NCBI RefSeq assembly: GCF_020595125.1
Contig: NZ_JACNMS010000003.1
Coordinates: 496,001 to 560,000, forward strand
Origin: Jeotgalibacillus aurantiacus
Lineage (GTDB): Bacteria; Bacillota; Bacilli; Bacillales; Jeotgalibacillaceae
Length of the DNA stretch: 64,000 bases
Direction of reading: 5' to 3'
This document shows positions 36,838 to 45,776 of this stretch, piece after piece; the stretch's first letter is position 1; each line of letters starts with the position of its first letter. The notes under the pieces were generated by a model. It ran no database searches. It worked only from the letters and a program-made list of their open reading frames with translations, and was not told the DNA's origin. The translations under genes were made by a program, and so were the position numbers.

Positions 36838-37563
36838 ATGGAAATCAAAGCTGTCATCATTGATGATGAACCGCTCAGCAGACAGGAATTACTTCACCTC
36901 CTCGGCATGCACGCCGAAATACATGTGATCGGGGAAGCTTCTTCAGCTGAAAAGGGTCTGGAAATTGTACTCAAAGAAGAGCCGGACGCTTTGTTTCTGG
37001 ATATTGAAATGACCGGTATGAATGGTGTTGAACTTGCTGAAGCCCTTCAGCGGATGAAAAAACCGCCGGCCATTATTTTCGCGACGGCTTATCCGGATTA
37101 TGCCGTTAAAGCTTTTCGGGTGGAAGCGGTCGATTATTTGCTGAAGCCCTTTGATGAGATCCAGCTCGAACAGGCGATTAACAGGTTAAAACAGCGGCTC
37201 GCACCTCCGGAAGTAAAGGTATCTTCTCCGGGAGCCGGAAGACTGGCTGTACAGAGTGAGGACAGGATTATCTACCTCAAACCCGAGGAAATTCTGTACG
37301 TCTACAGAGAAGGCAGGGATACCTTTGTTGTGAGTGAAAAAGGCACATATCCAACGAAAGCTGCGCTAAAGGATCTTGAAATAAAGCTGAAAAACTTCTC
37401 TTTTTTCCGTGTCCACAAAGGATATCTCGTCAATATAAAAAAAGTGGAGGAGCTTGTATCCTGGAGCACAAATGTTTTCGAATTGAAGGTCCGTGACAGG
37501 GCTGAATCCATACCAGTCAGTCGCAATTATGTAAAAGAATTACGTGAAACGCTTGAATTGTAA
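36838..37563 (+). CDS. LytTR-family response regulator
   Basis: 241 aa. Receiver domain with acidic pocket IDDEP, phospho-Asp in ALFLDIEMTGMNG (about residue 55) and Lys in LLKPFD. A C-terminal LytTR DNA-binding domain spans about 135-240 (ILYVYREGRDTFVV, FFRVHKGYLVNI, IPVSRNYVKELRE). It would activate the next gene, cstA, when phosphorylated by the LytS partner. Confidence 0.93.
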   Translation: MEIKAVIIDDEPLSRQELLHLLGMHAEIHVIGEASSAEKGLEIVLKEEPDALFLDIEMTGMNGVELAEALQRMKKPPAIIFATAYPDYAVKAFRVEAVDYLLKPFDEIQLEQAINRLKQRLAPPEVKVSSPGAGRLAVQSEDRIIYLKPEEILYVYREGRDTFVVSEKGTYPTKAALKDLEIKLKNFSFFRVHKGYLVNIKKVEELVSWSTNVFELKVRDRAESIPVSRNYVKELRETLEL

Positions 37564-37674
37564 CAGGGGGTGGTCATCACCCTCTTTACACGTCAGGCGT
37601 TATTTTTTACTTTTCAGACTTTTATACACACATGTTATCCGGATTTGATCTCAAAATGCCTCTCTCCCGCTAAA

Positions 37675-37690
37675 ATGAAAGCGTATACAA
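37675..37690 (+). promoter_or_regulatory. Perfect cre site upstream of cstA
   Basis: ATGAAAGCGTATACAA fits the CcpA consensus WTGNAARCGNWWWCAW at all 16 positions and lies 22 nt before the cstA start codon. It suggests glucose repression. Confidence 0.8.
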
Positions 37691-37712
37691 AATGCGTGAG
37701 GGGGAACAACAG

Positions 37713-39170
37713 ATGGTTACATTTCTCGTCGCTATCGCTATTTTAATTGTTGGGTATTTTACGTACGGCAAATTTGTAGAAAAAGTATTCGTGGTAAAGG
37801 AACAGCGCCTTACACCTGCTTATTCTCATGCAGATGGCGTGGACTATGTACCGATGGATACAAAGAGAAATTCCATGATCCAGCTGTTAAACATCGCTGG
37901 AGTAGGGCCGATCTTTGGTCCGATTATGGGGGCGTTATATGGTCCGGTTGCGTTTTTATGGATTGTATTCGGCTGTATTTTTGCCGGAGCGGTTCACGAT
38001 TATCTGACCGGTATGATCTCAATCCGGAATAAAGGAGCTCACCTTCCTGAGCTTGCCGGAAAGTTTTTAGGTAAGGCCTTTAAGCACGTCGTCAATGCAT
38101 TCTCTATCTTATTACTTGTTCTTGTCGGAACCGTGTTCGTAACGGCACCTGCTGCATTAATTGCAGACCTGACGCCGGCCTGGATTACAATGGGTGTAAT
38201 TATTGGAGCCATTTTTGTTTATTATATTTTTGCTACATTGCTTCCGGTTGATAAAATCATTGGACGTCTTTATCCGATCTTTGGTGCTCTTCTTCTGATT
38301 AGTGCGATAGGAGTAGGGGGAGCGCTTGTTGTTCAGGGCCACCCGATCCCTGAAATGACATTAGAGAACATGCATCCGGGTGGACTGGCGATCTTCCCGT
38401 TATTATTCCTGACGATTTCATGTGGTGCACTATCCGGATTCCATGCCACACAGTCGCCAATCATTTCAAGAACGACCCAGAAAGAAAGTCAGGGAAGAAA
38501 AATCTTCTACGGCATGATGATTTTAGAGGGGATTATCGCGATGATCTGGGCAGCAGCCGGTATGGCACTGTTCAATGGTGCGGATCTAAATGAAATTCTT
38601 GCTGCAGGCGGTCCTGCTGCAGTCGTACGTGAAGTATCGATTACAACGCTTGGTGCGATTGGCGGAACACTTGCCATTATCGGGGTTATTGTCCTTCCGA
38701 TTACATCAGGCGATACAGCTTTCCGAAGTGCTCGTATGATTATTGCGGATTACATTAAGGTTGGACAAAAGAAGATTATGAGCCGACTTTGGATTGCGAT
38801 TCCACTGTTTGTGATCTCAGTTGTGTTAACTCAGATTGATTTCAATATTCTATGGCGCTACTTCTCCTGGGCGAACCAGTCAACAGCGATGATAGCGCTT
38901 TGGGTTGGTGCGATGTACCTTGCGCTTCAGCGTAAAAATTTCTGGATTGCAGCTGTACCGGCCGCCTTTATCACAATGGCTACTTTTACGTACATTCTGA
39001 ATGCAGAAATTGGCCTCAGGCTGCCGATTGAAGTCTCGTATGCAGGAGCAGCTCTCATCACAATCGGTGCCATTGTTGCTTTCTTCTATACGGTTAAAGT
39101 AAGACTGGCAGCAAATGATTCAGGACTCCGTCCGATTGTAGTCGATGACGAGTTTGATCAGACCGCGTAA
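37713..39170 (+). CDS. cstA: CstA-family carbon-starvation transporter
   Basis: 485 aa with about 14 hydrophobic segments. The N-terminal YFTYGKFVEKVF, YVPMDTKRNSMIQLLNIAGVG and GALSGFHATQSPIISR are characteristic of the CstA/BtsT family, which includes pyruvate:H+ symporters and peptide-utilisation proteins. The ATG at 37713 follows GAGGGGGAA. Placed after LytS/LytTR and a cre site, it is probably induced by an external carbon signal and repressed by good sugars. Shorter than E. coli CstA, as in BtsT-like or Firmicute forms. Confidence 0.9.
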   Translation: MVTFLVAIAILIVGYFTYGKFVEKVFVVKEQRLTPAYSHADGVDYVPMDTKRNSMIQLLNIAGVGPIFGPIMGALYGPVAFLWIVFGCIFAGAVHDYLTGMISIRNKGAHLPELAGKFLGKAFKHVVNAFSILLLVLVGTVFVTAPAALIADLTPAWITMGVIIGAIFVYYIFATLLPVDKIIGRLYPIFGALLLISAIGVGGALVVQGHPIPEMTLENMHPGGLAIFPLLFLTISCGALSGFHATQSPIISRTTQKESQGRKIFYGMMILEGIIAMIWAAAGMALFNGADLNEILAAGGPAAVVREVSITTLGAIGGTLAIIGVIVLPITSGDTAFRSARMIIADYIKVGQKKIMSRLWIAIPLFVISVVLTQIDFNILWRYFSWANQSTAMIALWVGAMYLALQRKNFWIAAVPAAFITMATFTYILNAEIGLRLPIEVSYAGAALITIGAIVAFFYTVKVRLAANDSGLRPIVVDDEFDQTA

Positions 39171-39198
39171 AACAGGGGTTTAGGGTTAAATATAGAGG

Positions 39199-39280
39199 CC
39201 TTTCAGGATGTGTCGCCTGAAAGGTTCCTCAAAACAGTACAGTGGCGAACCATTTTCCGTTGCTGTCCTGTTTTGAGGAA
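39199..39280 (+). ncRNA. Two adjacent stable hairpins, possible structured RNA
   Basis: CCTTTCAGG / CCTGAAAGG (39199-39224) is immediately followed by TTCCTCAAAACAG / CTGTTTTGAGGAA (39225-39280). The inner loop of the second can form a further 8-bp stem (CAGTGGCG / CGTTGCTG with G-U pairs). It is not a family I recognise. A separate T-run terminator follows at 39337. Confidence 0.4.
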
Positions 39281-39336
39281 TACTGCCGGCAGCGTTCCTC
39301 TGATTTACACCTGACCCATAAATATTTTCCCAAATG

Positions 39337-39367
39337 ACCTCCTTTCTGATGAAGGGAGGTTTTTTTA
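39337..39367 (+). terminator. Terminator downstream of cstA
   Basis: ACCTCCTTT / AAGGGAGGT stem, loop CTGATG, then T7. Confidence 0.85.
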
Positions 39368-39465
39368 TGTATGAAGTAGGCAATAACAGGAATATGTGCA
39401 ATAATTCCTCATTGTATTAAGTCTGAAAATTCTTTATATTTAAAGGAGCAGGGGGGTGGAGACCG

Positions 39466-40020
39466 ATGTCTATAGCAGAATGGATCTTTATCCTTGTCAG
39501 TGTCGCCTGGGTGGGGGAATTTATATTCTTCCGAAATCGGGGAACCGGAAAAGGTGATCCTCTTGAAAAACGCTCTTTTTACTACATCCTCGGAAGTCTG
39601 CTCGCTGCTATAGCGCTGGCACTCGCACTTCAGGAAATGAAAGAAACCGGCATAGAGACAGTACTTAGATGGATAGGTCTCACTCTTTTTGCAGGGGGCG
39701 TTTTTCTGCGTTACTGGGGTATTCTGCATCTTAAAGCGCAGTTTACACGTCATGTAACCGTCCGTGAAGGTGACAGTATAGTCAGTTCCGGACCTTATCG
39801 GAAGCTGAGACACCCGCTCTACACAGGCCTCTTTTTAATCGGTATCGGCATGACCCTGTTTTTCATGAGTCTGCTCGCCGCCGCAATCGGTTCCGTTGCT
39901 TTACTTTTCACACTTTTATACCGGATTCAATATGAGGAGAAGTTGCTGATTACGCAGTTTGGACCAGAGTACGAAGAATGGATGAAAAGCCGTTACAGGC
40001 TGATTCCATTTATATATTGA
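39466..40020 (+). CDS. ICMT-family membrane methyltransferase
   Basis: 184 aa with about four to five hydrophobic segments. The C-terminal VSSGPYRKLRHPLYTGL and YRIQYEEKLLITQFGPEYEEW are the SAM-binding signature of isoprenylcysteine carboxyl methyltransferase-like enzymes. The substrate is unlikely to be prenylated protein in a bacterium. Its neighbour 16 nt downstream is a carotenoid desaturase, so a carotenoid or other isoprenoid carboxylate is conceivable, but unproven. The ribosome site is a distant GGGGGGTGGAG. Confidence 0.8.
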   Translation: MSIAEWIFILVSVAWVGEFIFFRNRGTGKGDPLEKRSFYYILGSLLAAIALALALQEMKETGIETVLRWIGLTLFAGGVFLRYWGILHLKAQFTRHVTVREGDSIVSSGPYRKLRHPLYTGLFLIGIGMTLFFMSLLAAAIGSVALLFTLLYRIQYEEKLLITQFGPEYEEWMKSRYRLIPFIY

Positions 40021-40036
40021 AAAGGGGAGTGGCAGA

Positions 40037-41554
40037 ATGAAGAAGAAAGCATTGGTTATTGGTGCAGGTTTAGCAGGTATGTCAGCAGCGATCAGATTGA
40101 CAGCTGACGGATACGACGTAAAGATTATTGAGAAAAACAGCAACGTGGGTGGTAAGCTGAATCGCCGTGAAGGAAAAGGCTTTACGTTTGATACAGGACC
40201 ATCTATCCTGACAATGCCGTGGGTACTTGAGCAGCTGTTTTCAAGCGTACACCGCCGGATTGAGGACTACATAACGATCGAGAGAATTGAGCCCCAGTGG
40301 CGTACATTCTTCGAAGATGGTGTCCAGCTGGATGTTACGAGCGATCTTCCTACCATGATTGATGAAATGAAAAAAGTGAGCGGCAACACAGATGCCAGCA
40401 TCAGTGAGCTCATCAACTATTCAGAGAAGATGTACGACCTCTGCATGAAGAGCTTTTATAAATACAGTCTTGCAGATTTAAAAGATCTGAAAAAATATCA
40501 TACACTAAAAGATTTAATGTCGATGGATCCGCTTAATACGGTTGCAGAAGGCACGAAGAAAAAATTAAACAACAAACATCTTGAACAGCTGTTTAATTTC
40601 TTCGTGATGTACGTCGGATCAAATCCGTATCAGGCGCCGGCTATTTTAAACCAGCTCATTTACGTTCAGCTTGGACTTGGCATTCATTATGTAAAAGGTG
40701 GCATGTACAACATTGCCATTGGAATGAAAAAGCTGCTTGATGAGCTGCGTGTTGAAGTTCAGCTGAATTCACCGGTTGATCATCTTGTACTGGAAGGAAA
40801 AACAGTAACGGGCGTCAGAACAGCTGACGGTACATTACATGAGGCGGATATCGTTGTATCCAATCTGGAAGCGATCCCTGCTTACCGCAACCTCGTCCCA
40901 CATAAAGAAGGGAAGAAGGAAGCGAAGAAGCTGAATAAAACGTTTGTTCCAAGCGTGTCAGGACTTGTTCTCCTTCTCGGAGTAGACCGCCAGTTTACAA
41001 ACCTAAAGCACCACAATTTCTTCTTCTCAGAAGATCCTGAAAAAGAATTCAGTGATATTTTCGAAAAAGGGATCCCATCAGATGACCCGACTGTTTATGT
41101 TGGCATTTCTTCCCGCTCAGATGACTCGCAGGCACCCGCCGGCAAAGATAATCTGTTTGTCCTTACACATGTCCCGCCACTTAAAGAAGGTGAACAGGGT
41201 AAATACGACTGGGCAGAGTATCGCGAACTCGTACTCGACAAGCTTGAGCGTATGGGTGCAAAAGGACTGCGTGATTCTATCGAGTTTGAATACCGCTTTA
41301 CGCCGGAAGACCTTGAAGAGCTTTACGGTCCAAACGGAGGCTCCATTTACGGTATTGCATCTGACAAGAAAAAGAATGGCGGATTCAAAATTCCTGCCAA
41401 GAGTGAGCTTTACGAGAACCTTTATTTCGTAGGTGGCTCAACTCACCCGGGTGGCGGCGTACCAATGGTCACATTATCCGGCCAGCTGACAGCCGATTTA
41501 ATTAAGAGAAATGAAGAGGGCACTTTAGTCAATTCGAAAGTGAAGCACGCGTGA
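40037..41554 (+). CDS. CrtI/CrtN-family carotenoid desaturase or oxidase
   Basis: 505 aa FAD-dependent amine-oxidase-fold enzyme. Dinucleotide motif VIGAGLAGMSAAIRL is at residues 7-21, GGKLNRREGKGFTFDTGPS follows, and the C-terminal GGSTHPGGGVPMVTLSG is the CrtI/CrtN/CrtP signature. It acts on C30 or C40 polyenes at the membrane. No phytoene/diapophytoene synthase lies beside it, so desaturase versus CrtP-type oxygenase cannot be decided. It is in one unit with the ICMT-like gene. Confidence 0.87.
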   Translation: MKKKALVIGAGLAGMSAAIRLTADGYDVKIIEKNSNVGGKLNRREGKGFTFDTGPSILTMPWVLEQLFSSVHRRIEDYITIERIEPQWRTFFEDGVQLDVTSDLPTMIDEMKKVSGNTDASISELINYSEKMYDLCMKSFYKYSLADLKDLKKYHTLKDLMSMDPLNTVAEGTKKKLNNKHLEQLFNFFVMYVGSNPYQAPAILNQLIYVQLGLGIHYVKGGMYNIAIGMKKLLDELRVEVQLNSPVDHLVLEGKTVTGVRTADGTLHEADIVVSNLEAIPAYRNLVPHKEGKKEAKKLNKTFVPSVSGLVLLLGVDRQFTNLKHHNFFFSEDPEKEFSDIFEKGIPSDDPTVYVGISSRSDDSQAPAGKDNLFVLTHVPPLKEGEQGKYDWAEYRELVLDKLERMGAKGLRDSIEFEYRFTPEDLEELYGPNGGSIYGIASDKKKNGGFKIPAKSELYENLYFVGGSTHPGGGVPMVTLSGQLTADLIKRNEEGTLVNSKVKHA

Positions 41555-41559
41555 TAGAT

Positions 41560-41594
41560 AAAGAAGCCGGGATGATATTCCGGCTTCTTTTTTT
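41560..41594 (+). terminator. Terminator after desaturase gene
   Basis: AAAGAAGCCGG / CCGGCTTCTTT perfect stem then T-run. Confidence 0.92.
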
Positions 41595-41641
41595 AGGTTT
41601 TTATCTGAATTTGGATTGCTTGTGGGGGAGTGTGAAGCGGT

Positions 41642-41852
41642 CGACAGAAATTAAGCTTGTATCGACAGAAATGTAGCGTGTAACGTCAATAAACCGTGGT
41701 CTACCAACAGAAATGAAGTGTCAACCGACAGAAATGCTGATGCAGATGAATTGATCGACAGAAATGTAGCTTGTATCAACAGAAATATAGCGTATAATGC
41801 CAAAAAATCGGGGTCTACCAACAGAAAATGGAGCGTGAATCCGCACAAATGT
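41642..41852. repeat. 21-nt-period degenerate array E, duplicated
   Basis: Cores CGACAGAAAT, CAACAGAAAT or CGTCAATAAA align at 41642, 41663, 41684, 41705 and 41726 (21-nt steps). After a 30-nt step they recur at 41756, 41777, 41798 and 41819. The second set is a diverged copy of the first, offset 114 nt. It lies between the convergent desaturase and GNAT genes. Open frames across it on the minus strand have no ribosome sites. Confidence 0.8.
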
Positions 41853-41882
41853 TGATGCAGGTTGAGCGATCAACATTTGTGC
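41843..41882. repeat. Hairpin at end of array E
   Basis: GCACAAATGTTGAT / ATCAACATTTGTGC, 14-bp perfect inverted repeat with 12-nt loop. Without a T-run, its role as a terminator for the minus-strand gene is uncertain. Confidence 0.55.
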
Positions 41883-41951
41883 ATTGTTTAAAGAATAAAA
41901 TGTAAGCAAACGTTATGAAAGCACTTCGTTTGCTCACTCATAGATAAAACG

Positions 41952-42761
41952 TCAGCTCAGCGGAAAGTCAAAATAATCCTGGGCATGGTAAACCTTGAAT
42001 CCACATGATTCATAAAGCTTCAAGGGACCTTTATTCTCAGCCTCCACCTCAAGATGCACCTCAACGTTTTCCTGCTGAAGCTGGCTCAGGACAAGAAGCA
42101 GCGCATTTCGGCCAATCCCTCGTCCTCTCAAATCAGAAGAAACGACAAATCCGTAAATCCACTTTTGACCATCGTTTGAATGGATTCTGATCTTCCCTGC
42201 AGGTTTCCCATTCCATTCAATGATATAAGTGATGGTGGAAGGGTCGTTGCGTTCTGCGTTCAGAAATTGTTCAGCGTCCTCCACCGGCACGAAAAAGCCC
42301 TTCGCATCGAGCTTGATTTGGAATTGACGATCTTTTTCTTCAGAGCGGCGGATCGACACTGCTTCAGAAGCAGCAGGAAGCGGCTGTGATTCCCATTTCA
42401 TCTGGTATTCCGTCATTTTATAAACCGCTTTTACTGCCTGGATAAATGCCTGCCCGGATTCTGATTGAGCCGGTGTGTTCAACAGCATTGTTTTGATGCC
42501 CATCTCAGGTACCGCATCAATTGCTTCTTTGAACAAAGTTGAAAAAAGACCCTGTCTCCTGTAGTCGGGGTGAACCATTCCACAAACTTCACCCACAGAG
42601 CCGAAATAATAAACACCCAGATAGGCAATCAGTTCATCACTTATAAATTGATAAAACATCTTAACACCGTCACCTGTCTGAATGGTGTCTTCGTTCAGTT
42701 TTAATTGAATTCCATCCGTTTTCTCACAAAGCGTTTTCAGCTCAGAAATTTTCTCTAACAT
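41952..42761 (-). CDS. GNAT-family N-acetyltransferase
   Basis: About 269 aa with two GNAT-like halves: CGMVHPDYRRQGLFSTLFKEA (acetyl-CoA loop, around residue 70) and FVVSSDLRGRGIGRNALLLVL (around residue 205). The C-terminal YESCGFKVYHAQDYF is typical. Acceptor substrate unknown. The start is ambiguous: the ATG at 42761 has weak TAGGGAT upstream, while the ATG at 42782 has none. Single gene. Confidence 0.82.
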   Translation of the reverse strand: MLEKISELKTLCEKTDGIQLKLNEDTIQTGDGVKMFYQFISDELIAYLGVYYFGSVGEVCGMVHPDYRRQGLFSTLFKEAIDAVPEMGIKTMLLNTPAQSESGQAFIQAVKAVYKMTEYQMKWESQPLPAASEAVSIRRSEEKDRQFQIKLDAKGFFVPVEDAEQFLNAERNDPSTITYIIEWNGKPAGKIRIHSNDGQKWIYGFVVSSDLRGRGIGRNALLLVLSQLQQENVEVHLEVEAENKGPLKLYESCGFKVYHAQDYFDFPLS

Positions 42762-42845
42762 AACGATCCCTACTTTACTCATAATGATGATTGATTCTTC
42801 TATCAGAATAGCTTAAAAAGATAAATTCCACTATGAATCATTCAT

Positions 42846-42886
42846 AAAAAAACTGGAGACGAACGCAATGCGCCATCATCTCCAGC
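42846..42886 (-). terminator. Terminator of BCCT gene
   Basis: On the minus strand CTGGAGA / TCTCCAG with an inner GC-rich extension, followed by T7. Confidence 0.75.
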
Positions 42887-42898
42887 TTTATCATCTAT

Positions 42899-44440
42899 TT
42901 ACTCACCACTTCTCTTTTTCGCTTTTCGGATCGGAGGAGCAGGGAACTCCTTTCGTAAAAGGCTGAAGAGTGTATAAACCATCAGAATAAGGATAATGGT
43001 AAATGGCAGTGCTGACACAAGTGAGGCCGTCTGCAGTGCTTCGAGTCCGTTCTCGCCGGCCACAAGAAGTACGAGGGTAATCGCTCCAATTAAAATACCC
43101 CAAATGATGCGGACGATCAAAGGAGGGTTCAGGCCTCCAGATGTTGTCATACTGCTGATAATGTATGTGGCAGAATCCGCAGATGTAATAAGGAAAGTAA
43201 AAATCAGCGAAATAGCCAGTATTGACAGGACCAATGAAAGTGGGAGCTCATTAAAAGTCACGAATAAAGCACTCGTTATATCATTGTTTACTGCTTCGGC
43301 AATATTTGTTCCCTGAAATAAGTCAAGGTGCAGCGCAGTTCCGCCAAAGACTGCAATCCACAGAATGGCAATAACCGGAGGAACAATTAACACGCCGACA
43401 ATAAACTCACGAATTGTACGGCCTTTTGATACACGGGCAATAAAGGCTCCGACAAATGGAGACCAGGCGATGGCCCATGCCCAGTAGAAAATGGTCCAGT
43501 CATTCACCCACGTACCACCCTGATAGGGCTGCAGACGCAAGCTGTAACGAACGAAATTTGTAAGATAATCTCCAAGACCCAAAACAAATGTTTCAAGAAT
43601 AAAGATTGTTGGACCAGCGAAAAACACAAACAGCATTAACAGTAATGCGACACCCAGATTGACATTACTGAGCCATTTGATCCCGCGGTCGATCCCTGTG
43701 GTAGTGGAGAAAATAAAGAGTGCAGTAAGGACCACCATAATAATAATTTGCGTAGTTCCGTTATTCGGAACATCAAATACGCTGTTCAGTCCTCCGTTGA
43801 TTTGAAGGACACCGAGTCCGACCGAGGTAGCGACACCCATAACAGTAGCGATGACCGCCAGGATATCAATTGTCTGATTCAGAGGTTTTTTGTAGGAGCG
43901 TTCTTTGATCATTGGTGAAAGACTGGTTGAGATGAGCCCATTCTCTTTTCTTCGGAACTGAAAATAAGCAATAATCAAACCTACAATGGCAAACACAGAC
44001 CACTGACTGATACCCCAGTGAAAAAAGGAGTATGCCATAGCGAGTCTGGCTCCTTGTTCAGTCAAAGGTTCTGTTGATGCTTCAGGAGAAGTGAAAAAGT
44101 GGCTCATCGGTTCGGCGATTCCCCAGAATACGAGGCCGACACCGAATCCTGCAGAAAACAGCATTCCGATCCACGTGAAGAATGGATATTCAGGACGATC
44201 ATCATCCCCGCCAAGTCTGACCCTTCCGTATCGGGTCAAAGCTAAAAACAGCAAAAATAAAACAAAAAAGAATACCGCCAATAAGTAAAGCCATCCGAAT
44301 GATTCCGTTGTGAAACCGAACGCAGCATTCGCCCCTGCTGAAAACTGTGCAGGAAGGAATGCTCCAATCAGCACTAACACCGTTATGATGGCAGCTGATA
44401 CATAAAAAACAAGTCCAAGTGATTTCTTTTCTTTCTTCAT
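42899..44440 (-). CDS. BCCT-family transporter (betaine/choline type)
   Basis: 513 aa with 12 hydrophobic segments. The BCCT signature region MAYSFFHWGISQWSVFA and the tryptophan-rich WTIFYWAWAIAWSPFVG segment are visible. It imports glycine betaine, choline, carnitine or related solutes with Na+ for osmoprotection. The ATG at 44440 follows AAAGGAGAC; the frame extends upstream without a site. The short C-terminal tail is Lys-rich, as in osmo-regulated BetP/OpuD relatives. Confidence 0.92.
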   Translation of the reverse strand: MKKEKKSLGLVFYVSAAIITVLVLIGAFLPAQFSAGANAAFGFTTESFGWLYLLAVFFFVLFLLFLALTRYGRVRLGGDDDRPEYPFFTWIGMLFSAGFGVGLVFWGIAEPMSHFFTSPEASTEPLTEQGARLAMAYSFFHWGISQWSVFAIVGLIIAYFQFRRKENGLISTSLSPMIKERSYKKPLNQTIDILAVIATVMGVATSVGLGVLQINGGLNSVFDVPNNGTTQIIIMVVLTALFIFSTTTGIDRGIKWLSNVNLGVALLLMLFVFFAGPTIFILETFVLGLGDYLTNFVRYSLRLQPYQGGTWVNDWTIFYWAWAIAWSPFVGAFIARVSKGRTIREFIVGVLIVPPVIAILWIAVFGGTALHLDLFQGTNIAEAVNNDITSALFVTFNELPLSLVLSILAISLIFTFLITSADSATYIISSMTTSGGLNPPLIVRIIWGILIGAITLVLLVAGENGLEALQTASLVSALPFTIILILMVYTLFSLLRKEFPAPPIRKAKKRSGE

Positions 44441-44581
44441 GTTGTCTCCTTTCTTGGTTAAATGTTTACCTGTTCTAGTCCTTATTTCCCTGTTGGCTCT
44501 CACATTAAACGGAAAAACTGTGTTTGAACTGGAGAGAATCAGTCAATAATAAACTATCAAAATTCAAACGGAGAAGGTGCG

Positions 44582-45193
44582 ATGATGAGTGTTCCCTTTT
44601 TTAAACAGTTCAGCCGTCCAAAAGGTGCAATGGGAAAAGTGGCGGGATACATTATGTCAAAGGAAAACAAAAAGCTGAATCGCTGGTCTGCAGGCTGTCT
44701 TGATGTGCAAACCGGTGAAAGAATTCTTGAAATCGGTTATGGACCAGGTGCGTGTATGAAGGAAATCATTAAAAAGAATGTCATTATTGACGGTATTGAT
44801 GCATCCGCAGCGATGGCAGAACAGGCCGGAAAAAGAATGGAGCAATCAATTGAGAGTGGGAAGGCGAGAGTCATGCAGGGGAAGGTTGAACACATTCATC
44901 TGCCGGAAGAATACTATGACAAAATACTCTCCGTTAACAATTTCACCATATGGGAAGATCCGGATCAGGGGCTTAAAAAGCTGTATCACGCCTTAAAAGA
45001 AAATGGCCGGATCGTGATTACGATGCAGCCCCGTGAAGATACAGCCAGCCCGAATTTAACCCGTATGATGGGCAATGATCTTTATCGCCGACTGGAAAAG
45101 GCCGGTTTTGAACATGTGACTCTTTCCTACAGAAGGTTCTGGCCGGAGCTTGCTGTAGCGGCTGTTGCATTTAAAAAGAAGAGAGATCATTAA
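44582..45193 (+). CDS. Class I SAM-dependent methyltransferase
   Basis: 203 aa. SAM-binding GERILEIGYGPG is around residues 43-54, followed by GIDASAAMAEQAGKR and the later VNNFTIWEDPDQGLKKLY, as in UbiE/Methyltransf_11 enzymes. Cytosolic, substrate unknown. GGAGAAGGTG precedes a double ATG (44582 and 44585). Its 3' end overlaps the convergent kinase gene by 23 nt. Confidence 0.85.
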   Translation: MMSVPFFKQFSRPKGAMGKVAGYIMSKENKKLNRWSAGCLDVQTGERILEIGYGPGACMKEIIKKNVIIDGIDASAAMAEQAGKRMEQSIESGKARVMQGKVEHIHLPEEYYDKILSVNNFTIWEDPDQGLKKLYHALKENGRIVITMQPREDTASPNLTRMMGNDLYRRLEKAGFEHVTLSYRRFWPELAVAAVAFKKKRDH

Positions 45194-45677
45194 GCCATTT
45201 TTCAGTTTCGGCAGGTGAACGGTGGATGATGATCCGGGCATCTGTTTTGTTCAGACGACCCATGACAACAGGGGCGTGGCGGTCATTGTAAAACCAGATC
45301 CATTTCAAAAAATCCAGGTCCAGTTTTTCCTTGCAGCCCTCTGTCATATCCGGACGGGAACGGTTGGCGTACTGTAACCTTCTTTTTATGGCTCGGCTCA
45401 CACAAATAAAACGGGAGTAGTGCAGGAAAATAACGGTGTCGCACATTTCAAGACGCTGTTCCATGGTGCTGTTGAAGTTTCCATCAATGATCCACTGTTC
45501 CTGCATCATAATATCCTGTGTTTTATGACGGAACTCGTCCCGGTCACTCTGCTCCCAGCCCGGTTTCCAGAATAACGCGTCAAGATGATACACCGGGATG
45601 CTCAAAATGTCTGAGAGCCTTCTGGCCATGGTCGATTTCCCGGCACCGCCGGATCCGATAATCAGGATTTTTTTCAT
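45171..45677 (-). CDS. P-loop AAA/adenylate-kinase-like protein
   Basis: 168 aa. P-loop GSGGAGKST is at residues 8-16, LDALFWKPGW follows, and WIIDGNFNSTMEQRL is characteristic of the 'DNA topology modulation protein FlaR-like' NTPase group related to adenylate/shikimate kinases. Function unknown. Ribosome site AAAGGAGG on the minus strand. Convergent overlap with the methyltransferase gene. Confidence 0.82.
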   Translation of the reverse strand: MKKILIIGSGGAGKSTMARRLSDILSIPVYHLDALFWKPGWEQSDRDEFRHKTQDIMMQEQWIIDGNFNSTMEQRLEMCDTVIFLHYSRFICVSRAIKRRLQYANRSRPDMTEGCKEKLDLDFLKWIWFYNDRHAPVVMGRLNKTDARIIIHRSPAETEKWLNDLSSF

Positions 45678-45776
45678 AGTAAAAACCTCCTTTAATAAAA
45701 AATATAAAAAGTGCTGGTCAGATGCAGCGCTTTCAATTATACTAAAAAAGAAGTAAATGGAAAGGGTGTGTTGAAT

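Noticed and set aside
37564-37674. LytTR binding repeats upstream of cstA
   Set aside because: Only vague ACTTTT repeats; no pair matching the LytTR direct-repeat consensus could be supported.
39186-39401. 71-codon minus-strand frame after cstA
   Set aside because: Covers two hairpins and a terminator; no family and no good ribosome site.
41651-41909. Minus-strand frames across array E
   Set aside because: No ribosome sites; periodicity alone keeps frames open.
42996-43316. 106-codon plus-strand frame opposite the BCCT gene
   Set aside because: Antisense shadow of a conserved transporter, no ribosome site.
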